Assembly (NCBI RefSeq): GCF_026274175.1
Contig: NZ_JAPHNL010000046.1
Span: 1 to 64,000, forward strand
DNA: 64,000 nucleotides
Direction of reading: 5' to 3'
Source of the DNA: Streptomyces beihaiensis
Lineage (GTDB): Bacteria > Actinomycetota > Actinomycetes > Streptomycetales > Streptomycetaceae
Of this stretch, positions 57,990 to 64,000 are shown in pieces. The notes under the pieces were generated by a model. It saw nothing but the letters and a program-made list of their open reading frames with translations, searched no databases and was not told the DNA's origin. Position 1 is the stretch's first letter. Each line of letters starts with the position of its first letter. The translations under genes were made by a program, and so were the position numbers.

Positions 57990-59252
57990 TCAGGGCGCAC
58001 CCGTGTACACCAGCAACATGTACGCACCCCCGTACGCCCCCGTCACCACCGCCCCCGCGACCCCGAGCACCAGCGCCCTTCGGGACGCCGCCCGCGCCAT
58101 CGCCAGGGCGATCGGCAGCAGCAGCGGGAACGCGGGGACCAGGAAGCGGGCGCGGGGGAAGTAGACGCCGCCGCTGCCGAGGACGATCGTGAGCAGCGCC
58201 CCGCTGAAGACCAGCAGCGGCAGCGGCTGGCGGTCCCACACGCAGATCGCGAAGAGCACCACCGCCACGATCAGCGTGACCGACACGCACACCAGGAAGA
58301 GATCGGGCACCGAGTCGTACGCGAGGTACTCGCGCATCCGGCGCAGCGTCTCCAGGCCGCCGTCCCACTGGTTCTTCCACAGTCGCCGCTGCACCTCGAA
58401 GTAGCCGTCCCACCGGCCGATCCGGTGGCCCGCCCAGCCCACGAACGCCAGCCAGCCCAGCGGGGCGAACAGCGCGCCCGCCGCCGGCCGCCACCGGAGG
58501 CCCGAGCGCAGCGCCGGCAGCGCGCTCAGGCTCACCGCCGCCGCGAGCGCGATGCCCGTCGGACGGGTCAGTCCCGCGAGCACCGAGAGGGCACCCGCCG
58601 ACACCCACCGGCCCGTGAGCACCGCGTACAGCGACCAGGCCGCGCACGCCGTGAACAGCGACTCGGTGTAACCCATCCACTGCACGATCCCGACCGGAAG
58701 GCACGCCCACAGGAACGCCAGCAGCACGCCCGCGCGGCGGCCGTGCAGCCGCTCGCCGACCGCGAAGATCCCCCAGGCGGCGACGAACGAGCTCACCCCC
58801 GCGACGACGAGCCCCACGCTCGCCCGCGACCCCGGGGTCACCGCGGCGACCGCCTTCACGAGGACCGGGTAGAGCGGGAAGAACGCGAGGTTGTGGAAGT
58901 CGTGCGCCGAGCTGACGGCGTAGCCGTGGTCGGCGATGCCCAGGTACCACTTGGCGTCCCACTGCGTGGCGAGCGTGGGCCACACGCCGTGGCCCTTGCG
59001 GTGCGCCCAGACGGCGAGTACGAGCAGCGAGAAGGCGCGCACGGACCCGTACGCGAGAAGGGCGGGGGCCGCGCCGCGCAGCGACCGGGCGAGGCGGCGG
59101 CGCAGTCCGGCGGCGGGGGCGGGCGCCGAACCGCCGGGGCGGTGGCGCCGGGCCGGGGGGAGGAGAGGGGCCTCGGTGGCGGTCGGAGGCACGTCGGCGG
59201 CTCCTGCGGATGCGGGGAACGGGCGGGTGGGCGGGGGCAACGTTCCCGTCAC
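57990..59252 (-). CDS. GT-C membrane mannosyltransferase (PIG-V-like)
   Basis: The 420-aa protein has a ~60-residue Pro/Ala/Arg-rich cytoplasmic N-terminus, then about ten TM helices. Motifs of PIG-V/GPI-mannosyltransferase-like GT-C enzymes are present: TLATQWDAKWYLGIADHGY (an acidic residue after TM1 binds the metal/donor), HNLAFFPLYPVLVKAV, GYTESLFTACAAWSLYAV and GLTRPTGIALAAA. It uses polyprenyl-phosphate-linked mannose on the outer face of the membrane to glycosylate lipids or proteins. It is transcribed alone and followed by a short gap to the PH-domain gene. Confidence 0.88.
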   Translation of the reverse strand: MTGTLPPPTRPFPASAGAADVPPTATEAPLLPPARRHRPGGSAPAPAAGLRRRLARSLRGAAPALLAYGSVRAFSLLVLAVWAHRKGHGVWPTLATQWDAKWYLGIADHGYAVSSAHDFHNLAFFPLYPVLVKAVAAVTPGSRASVGLVVAGVSSFVAAWGIFAVGERLHGRRAGVLLAFLWACLPVGIVQWMGYTESLFTACAAWSLYAVLTGRWVSAGALSVLAGLTRPTGIALAAAVSLSALPALRSGLRWRPAAGALFAPLGWLAFVGWAGHRIGRWDGYFEVQRRLWKNQWDGGLETLRRMREYLAYDSVPDLFLVCVSVTLIVAVVLFAICVWDRQPLPLLVFSGALLTIVLGSGGVYFPRARFLVPAFPLLLPIALAMARAASRRALVLGVAGAVVTGAYGGAYMLLVYTGAP

Positions 59253-59411
59253 GCCCCGCCGTTGTCGCTCGACGTTCCGTCAATCGAACCGCAAGTACCA
59301 CTCGTACGAGTGAGGATGTGAGCCTGAGCGCCGTGCAGCGCGGTCGGACGTCCGCCGCACGGCACCCGCCGCCCCGGGACGCTCCCGCACGCCCCTGGCG
59401 CCCCGCTGCCG

Positions 59412-59498
59412 CTAGGGCGTGCTTCGAAAGTGGCGTCGTCCGCCCGAAGGGCGGGCCCGGCGTCGCCGGGCAGACGGGACTTTCGAAACGCGCCCTAG
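59412..59498. repeat. MITE-like inverted-repeat element abutting the phosphosugar mutase gene
   Basis: The ends CTAGGGCGTGCTTCGAAAGT and, inverted, CTAGGGCGCGTTTCGAAAGT match at 18 of 20 positions and flank a 47-base palindromic centre. The element is 87 bases with CTAG at both extremities. Its right end supplies the TAG stop codon of the minus-strand mutase gene. The same kind of element is widespread in Streptomyces. It may act as a terminator. Confidence 0.7.
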
Positions 59499-61165
59499 AT
59501 ACCCGCTGCCGCCGCCAGATCCGTCCTGATCGCCTCCAGGCGCCGTGCCGCCTCCGCGCGCGCGGCGTCCAGCGCCTCCCGGTCGCGCACCGGCACCACG
59601 ACCTCCAGGTAGCACTTGAGCTTGGGCTCGGTGCCGGAGGGGCGGACCACGACGCGGGCGCCGTCGAGGGTGTAGCGCAGGCCGTCCGTCGGCGGCAGAC
59701 CGCCCGCCCCCGCCGAGAGGTCCTCCGCGCGGGTCACCGCGAGCCCGGCGAGCGCCGCCGGAGGCTGGTCGCGGAGCCTGCGCATCGCCGCGGCGATGAC
59801 CGACAGGTCGTCCACCCGCACGCTCAGCTGGTCCGTGGCGTGCAGGCCGTGGGCCAGCGCCAGGTCGTCCAGGGCGTCCAGGAGGGTGCGGCCCCGCTCC
59901 TTGAGCTCGCTCGCCAGCTCGGTCACCAGCAGCGCCGCCGTGATGCCGTCCTTGTCGCGTACGCCCTCCGGGTCGACGCAGTAGCCGAGCGCCTCCTCGT
60001 AGCCGTAGCGCAGGCCCGGCACACGCGCGATCCACTTGAAGCCGGTCAGCGTCTCCTCGTACGGCAGACCCGCCGCCCGCGTGATGCGGCCGAGCAGCGA
60101 CGACGACACGATCGACTCGGCGAACGTGCCGGTCGCGCCGCGCCCGACCAGGTGCGCGGCGAGCAGCGCGCCCACCTCGTCGCCGCGCAGCATCCGCCAG
60201 CCGCCGTCCGCGGACGCGTCCGGCACGGCCACCGCGCAGCGGTCCGCGTCCGGGTCGTTGGCGATGATCAGATCGGGGGCCGGTGTCTGGGCGCGGGCCG
60301 TCGCGAACGACAGGTCCATCGCGCCCGGCTCCTCCGGGTTGGGGAAGGCGACCGTCGGGAAGTCGGGGTCCGGCTCCGCCTGCTCGCGTACGAGGACGGG
60401 CTCGGGGAAGCCCGCGCGGGCGAAGGCGGCCCGGAGCGTCTCGGTGCCGACGCCGTGCATCGCCGTGTGGACCGTGCGGGCCGTGCGGGCCGACCCGGGG
60501 GCCAGGACCGCGTCCGTGCGCGCCAGATAGGCATCCAGGACCTCGTCGCCCAGGACGTCCCAGCCCGCCTCCGGGCGAGGCACGTCGTGCAGCGAGGCGA
60601 CCGCGTCGATCTCCGCGGCGATCTCCGCGTCGGCGGGCGGCACGATCTGTGAGCCGTCGCCGAGGTAGACCTTGTAGCCGTTGTCGCGCGGCGGGTTGTG
60701 CGAGGCCGTGACCTCCACGCCCGCGACCGCGCCCAGGTGCCGTACGGCGAAGGCCAGGACGGGCGTGGGCAGCGGGCGGGGCAGGAGCGCCGCGCGCAGC
60801 CCGGCGCCCACCATCACCGCGGCCGTGTCGCGCGCGAAGTCCGCCGACTTGTGGCGCGCGTCGTAGCCGATGACCACCGGGCCGTGCGTCTGCCCCTTGG
60901 CCTTCAGGTACGCGGCCAGGCCCGCCGCGGCGCGGATGACCACCGCGCGGTTCATCCGCATCGGGCCCGCGCCCAGCTCGCCGCGCAGGCCGGCCGTGCC
61001 GAACTGCAAGGTGCCCGAGAAACGCTCGCCCAGCGCCCGGAGGTCCCCGCCGTCGACCAGCTTCGCCAGCTCGTCGCGGGTCTCCGGGTCGGGGTCCTCG
61101 GCCAGCCAGGTCCTCGCCCGGTCGAGCAGTTCGCTGCTGCTGCCTTCAACGGTCACGGTTCGCAT
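59495..61165 (-). CDS. phosphohexomutase/phosphopentomutase (PGM2-like alpha-D-phosphosugar mutase)
   Basis: The 556-aa enzyme has the four phosphosugar-mutase loops: catalytic Ser loop VEVTASHNPPRDNGYKVY near residue 150, the metal-binding DPDADRCAVAV near 295, the sugar-binding GYEEALGYCVDP near 385, and the phosphate loop VRPSGTEPKLKCYLE near 520. The N-terminal FGTAGLRGELGAGPMRMN is typical of the PGM2/PGM2L1-type subgroup. Members interconvert hexose- or pentose-1-P and -5/6-P. Because it precedes no wall gene but follows the PNP gene, I infer a phosphopentomutase role linking PNP and DeoA to DeoC. Confidence 0.88.
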   Translation of the reverse strand: MRTVTVEGSSSELLDRARTWLAEDPDPETRDELAKLVDGGDLRALGERFSGTLQFGTAGLRGELGAGPMRMNRAVVIRAAAGLAAYLKAKGQTHGPVVIGYDARHKSADFARDTAAVMVGAGLRAALLPRPLPTPVLAFAVRHLGAVAGVEVTASHNPPRDNGYKVYLGDGSQIVPPADAEIAAEIDAVASLHDVPRPEAGWDVLGDEVLDAYLARTDAVLAPGSARTARTVHTAMHGVGTETLRAAFARAGFPEPVLVREQAEPDPDFPTVAFPNPEEPGAMDLSFATARAQTPAPDLIIANDPDADRCAVAVPDASADGGWRMLRGDEVGALLAAHLVGRGATGTFAESIVSSSLLGRITRAAGLPYEETLTGFKWIARVPGLRYGYEEALGYCVDPEGVRDKDGITAALLVTELASELKERGRTLLDALDDLALAHGLHATDQLSVRVDDLSVIAAAMRRLRDQPPAALAGLAVTRAEDLSAGAGGLPPTDGLRYTLDGARVVVRPSGTEPKLKCYLEVVVPVRDREALDAARAEAARRLEAIRTDLAAAAGI

Positions 61166-61223
61166 TCCTTCTTCGGGGCTTTCGGGCGGCTCGGATTCTC
61201 GGGCTCTCGGGCTCTCGGGTGGC

Positions 61224-62048
61224 TCAGATCTTCGCGAGGACGCGCGTCAGCAGCTCACCCATGCGGGCGGCCGAGTCGCGGCCGGCCTGGAGCACTTCCT
61301 CGTGGTTGAGCGGCTCGCCGGACAGGCCCGCGGCCAGGTTCGTCACCAGGGAGATGCCCAGGACCTCGGCGCCCGCCTCACGCGCGGCGATCGCCTCCAG
61401 AACGGTGGACATGCCGACCAGGTCGGCGCCGAGGACGCCGGCCATGCGGACCTCGGCGGGCGTCTCGTAGTGCGGGCCGGGGAACTGGGCGTAGACGCCC
61501 TCTTCCAGGCTCGGGTCGATCTCCTGGCACAGCGCGCGAAGCCGCGGCGAGTACAGGTCGGTCAGGTCGACGAAGTTGGCGCCGACGATCGGCGAGGTGG
61601 CGGTCAGGTTGATGTGGTCGCTGATGAGGACCGGCTGGCCGGGGCGCATGCCCTCGCGCAGGCCGCCGCAGCCGTTGGTCAGCACGACGGTCTTGGCGCC
61701 CGCCGCGGCGGCGGTGCGCACGCCGTGCGCGACGGCGGCCACACCACGGCCCTCGTAGTAGTGGGTACGGCCCAGGAAGACCAGGGCGCGCTTGTCGCCG
61801 ACCTGGTACGAGCGGACCTTGCCGCCGTGGCCCGCGACCGCGGCGCCGGTGAAGCCCGGCAGCTCGGTGAAGGGGAACTCGGCGGCGGGTGCGCCGAGCG
61901 CCTCGGCGGCCGGAGCCCAGCCGGAGCCCATCACGAGGGCGACGTCGTGGGTCTCGGCACCGGTGAGCTCGCGCAGGCGCGCGGCGGCGGCGTCGGCGGC
62001 GGCGTAAGGGTCGCCCTGGAGGTTGTCCGGAGTAACAGATGCGTTCAC
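61224..62048 (-). CDS. punA: purine nucleoside phosphorylase (trimeric type)
   Basis: The GTG at 62048 ([25 protein letters not shown]) gives 274 aa. Hallmarks of trimeric family-2 PNPs are [11 protein letters not shown], the phosphate-site [58 protein letters not shown] and [19 protein letters not shown]. It phosphorolyses (deoxy)inosine and (deoxy)guanosine to base plus (deoxy)ribose-1-P. A TACCCT -10-like box seven bases before the GTG suggests a leaderless start. The nucleoside-regulon palindrome lies just upstream. The phosphosugar mutase gene follows 58 bases downstream. Confidence 0.93.
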   Translation of the reverse strand: MNASVTPDNLQGDPYAAADAAAARLRELTGAETHDVALVMGSGWAPAAEALGAPAAEFPFTELPGFTGAAVAGHGGKVRSYQVGDKRALVFLGRTHYYEGRGVAAVAHGVRTAAAAGAKTVVLTNGCGGLREGMRPGQPVLISDHINLTATSPIVGANFVDLTDLYSPRLRALCQEIDPSLEEGVYAQFPGPHYETPAEVRMAGVLGADLVGMSTVLEAIAAREAGAEVLGISLVTNLAAGLSGEPLNHEEVLQAGRDSAARMGELLTRVLAKI

Positions 62049-62072
62049 GCGGTTGAGGGTAGCGGGTCATCG

Positions 62073-62086
62073 CCTACGCGCGTAGA
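62073..62086. promoter_or_regulatory. nucleoside-regulon operator at the PNP gene
   Basis: Read on the gene strand, TCTACGCGCGTAGG matches the consensus at 13 of 14 positions and is identical to the site at add. It lies about 12 bases upstream of the TACCCT -10-like box. Confidence 0.82.
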
Positions 62087-62184
62087 TGATGAGGCTCACG
62101 GGAATGCGATCGTTGTCTTGTCGTTTCCCACGAACCCGCGTGCCCGGAAGCCCGCCGCGCCGCCGACAGGGGTCCGCCGAGCGG

Positions 62185-62622
62185 CTAACAGGGGCGCTTG
62201 CGCAGTTCCATCACATAGTCGTGCGGGGCGCCCGCCGACTCCGCCGCGTCCGCGATCTCGCCCAGGTAGCGGGCGGAGGGCAGGCCGCCCTCGTAGCCGT
62301 TCAATACGTACACCCACGCGGGTTCCGCGCCGTCCAGTGTGTCCACGCGGACGCGCATGCGCCGGTATATGTCGAGGCCGACGCCCTCCCAGCGGTCCAT
62401 GGAGTCCTCGTCCATGGGCGCGATGTCGTACAGCGCGACGAAGACCTGCGAGCGCGGCGCCTCGACGATCGTGGCGAGGGCGCCCTCCCAGCCCATGTGC
62501 TCGCCCCCGAAGGTCAGCCGCCAGCCGTTGAGCCAGCCGGTCGCGCGCAGCGGCGAGTGCGGGGCGCGGCGGGTCATCAGCCGCGCGTCGAGGTTGCCGG
62601 CGTACGCGGCGTAGAGCGACAT
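62185..62622 (-). CDS. gamma-glutamylcyclotransferase-family protein
   Basis: The 145-aa protein begins MSLYAAYAGNLDARLMTRRAPHSP, the YGSN-like substrate loop of GGCT proteins (here YAGNL). It continues with LRLTFGG-type, ALATIVEA and VFVALYDIAPMDEDSMDRWEGVG, in which the Glu after RW corresponds to the catalytic acid. Members form 5-oxoproline from gamma-glutamyl amino acids or amines; the exact substrate is unknown. It is transcribed on its own, divergently from the reductase gene at 62788. Confidence 0.85.
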   Translation of the reverse strand: MSLYAAYAGNLDARLMTRRAPHSPLRATGWLNGWRLTFGGEHMGWEGALATIVEAPRSQVFVALYDIAPMDEDSMDRWEGVGLDIYRRMRVRVDTLDGAEPAWVYVLNGYEGGLPSARYLGEIADAAESAGAPHDYVMELRKRPC

Positions 62623-62787
62623 GGAATCGAGGGTACGACAGGGGCCCATGTGTCTCGCGAGTAATGAGAGCTGTCCCTCGTGCGGGTGTGCGGACGCCGG
62701 TCGGGCCGGGAGGGGCGGGCCGGGGGAGGCGGGCCGCGGCGGGCCCCGGTTCGGCATCCGCTTGATGGGTGCGGGACAATGGGGTAC

Positions 62788-64000
62788 GTGACTCGGATCG
62801 TGATCATCGGCGGCGGACCTGGCGGATACGAGGCGGCACTGGTGGCCGCCTCGCTCGGCGCGGAGGTGACCGTCGTCGACTGCGACGGTCTGGGCGGCGC
62901 GTCGGTGCTCACCGACTGCGTGCCGTCGAAGACCCTGATCGCCACGGCAGAGGTGATGACCACCTTCGACTCCTCCTACGAGGAGCTGGGGATCATCGTC
63001 GAGGACGAGACCCCGGACCCGCAGAAGCCTGCCCGTGTCGTCGGCGTCGACCTCGGCAAGGTCAACCGCCGTGTGAAGCGGCTCGCGCTCGCCCAGTCGC
63101 ACGACATCACCGCCTCCGTCACGCGCGCGGGCGCACGCGTGCTGCGCGGCCGCGGCCGCCTCGACGGGCAGCAGGCGCTCGACGGCTCCCGCAAGGTGAT
63201 CGTCAGCGCCGCCGACGGCACCGAGGAGACGCTCGTCGCGGACGCCGTGCTCATCGCCACCGGCGGCCACCCGCGCGAACTGCCCGACGCCCAGCCCGAC
63301 GGCGAGCGCATCCTCACCTGGACGCAGGTCTACGACCTCGACGAGCTGCCCGAAGAGCTGATCGTGGTCGGTTCCGGTGTCACCGGCGCCGAGTTCGCGG
63401 GCGCCTACAAGGCCCTCGGCTCCAAGGTCACCCTCGTCTCGTCCCGCGACCGCGTGCTGCCGGGCGAGGACCCGGACGCCGCCGCCGTCCTCGAGGACGT
63501 GTTCCGGCGCCGCGGCATGAACGTCATGGCGCGCTCGCGCGCCGCCTCCGCCAAGCGCGTGGGCGACCGGGTCGAGGTCACGCTCTCCGACGGCCGGGTC
63601 ATCTCCGGCACGCACTGCCTGATGGCGGTCGGAGCCGTCCCCAACAGCGCGGGGCTCGGCCTGGAGGAGGCCGGGGTCAAGGTCAAGGAGTCCGGGCACA
63701 TCTGGACCGACAAGGTCAGCCGGACCACCGCCCCCGGTGTCTACGCGGCCGGTGACGTGACCGGTGTCTTCGCCCTCGCGTCGGTCGCGGCGATGCAGGG
63801 CCGCATCGCGATGTACCACTTCCTCGGCGACGCCGTCACCCCGCTGAACCTCAAGACGGTCTCGTCCAACGTCTTCACCGACCCGGAGATCGCCACCGTC
63901 GGCTACACCCAGGCCGACGTCGACTCGGGCCGGATCGACGCGCGCGTGGTGAAGCTGCCGCTGCTGCGCAACCCGCGCGCCAAGATGCAGGGCATCCGGG
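62788..64000 (+). CDS. flavoprotein disulfide reductase-family NAD(P)H:quinone reductase (LpdA-like), 3' end outside window
   Basis: The frame from the GTG at 62788 is open to the window edge (404 codons). It has the FAD-binding start TRIVIIGGGPGGYEAALVAASLGAEVTVVD, the NAD(P)-binding EELIVVGSGVTGAEFAGAYKALGSKVTLVSSRDRVLPGED, the second FAD motif TAPGVYAAGDVTG and the start of the dimerisation domain. The redox motif reads GGASVLTDCVPSK, whereas lipoamide dehydrogenases have GGTCLNVGCIPSK. One of the two cysteines is thus missing, as described for M. tuberculosis LpdA, a quinone reductase. GACAAT lies seven bases before the GTG, implying a leaderless mRNA. An ATG at 62779 is the alternative start. 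Confidence 0.9.
   Translation, partial: MTRIVIIGGGPGGYEAALVAASLGAEVTVVDCDGLGGASVLTDCVPSKTLIATAEVMTTFDSSYEELGIIVEDETPDPQKPARVVGVDLGKVNRRVKRLALAQSHDITASVTRAGARVLRGRGRLDGQQALDGSRKVIVSAADGTEETLVADAVLIATGGHPRELPDAQPDGERILTWTQVYDLDELPEELIVVGSGVTGAEFAGAYKALGSKVTLVSSRDRVLPGEDPDAAAVLEDVFRRRGMNVMARSRAASAKRVGDRVEVTLSDGRVISGTHCLMAVGAVPNSAGLGLEEAGVKVKESGHIWTDKVSRTTAPGVYAAGDVTGVFALASVAAMQGRIAMYHFLGDAVTPLNLKTVSSNVFTDPEIATVGYTQADVDSGRIDARVVKLPLLRNPRAKMQGIR

Overview
The window is about 64 kb of very GC-rich DNA with strong third-position GC bias, GTG starts, apparently leaderless promoters and gene families that point to a Streptomyces chromosome. The order of the conserved genes (acyl-CoA mutase, Kdn/teichulosonic-acid cell-wall genes, nucleoside transporter, cdd, deoA, add, afsQ2-afsQ1-sigQ, deoC, phosphosugar mutase, PNP, flavoprotein reductase) matches, from memory, the S. 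coelicolor SCO486x-SCO4919 stretch. No ribosomal RNA, tRNA or CRISPR array was seen.

Layout. (1) 1-294: the end of a secreted or membrane protein. (2) About 430-8400: a variable island, visibly less GC-skewed than its flanks. It carries a compact minus-strand RiPP-like operon: a 45-residue Asp/Asn/Gly-rich peptide, a protein-isoaspartate methyltransferase (PIMT)-like enzyme, a 70-residue one-TM protein, a DapF-like epimerase and a truncated D-Ala-D-Ala-ligase-like ATP-grasp protein. An XRE/TPR regulator diverges from it. A serine-protease homologue that has lost its catalytic Ser, a secreted two-repeat protein and a broken IS3-family transposase follow. (3) 8562-14429: ECF sigma factor with a coupled membrane protein, a B12-type acyl-CoA mutase large subunit, a LysE exporter and an acyltransferase. 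(4) 14746-25177: a divergent surface-glycopolymer locus with Kdn/sialic-type sugar synthase, cytidylyltransferase-phosphatase and polysialyltransferase-like and GT2/GT4-like transferases. A decayed Hint (pre-toxin) fragment lies just after it. (5) 25735-44392: PPOX protein, M20 amidohydrolase, two paralogous BMP lipoproteins, ABC ATPase, two permeases, cdd, deoA and add, interspersed with Uma2, AEC, STAS, sigma factor, MFS/LysR and alpha/beta hydrolase genes. (6) 44525-51594: small envelope proteins and the afsQ2-afsQ1/sigQ regulatory locus. (7) 51657-64000: FMN reductase/TetR pair, aldehyde dehydrogenase pair, deoC, PH-domain protein, GT-C mannosyltransferase, phosphosugar mutase, PNP, gamma-glutamylcyclotransferase and the start of an LpdA-like quinone reductase.

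How they work together. The dominant theme of the core is nucleoside uptake and catabolism. BMP proteins bind nucleosides, the ABC transporter imports them, and Cdd, Add, DeoA and PNP deaminate or phosphorolyse them. The phosphosugar mutase may convert (deoxy)ribose-1-P to the 5-phosphate, and DeoC cleaves deoxyribose-5-P to acetaldehyde and glyceraldehyde-3-P; an aldehyde dehydrogenase pair sits next to deoC. One palindrome, consensus TCTACGCGCGTAGA, sits at the promoters of both BMP genes, deoA, add, deoC and the PNP gene. This implies one unlinked repressor controlling the whole set. The most novel-looking element is the PIMT-centred peptide operon at 1043-3624.
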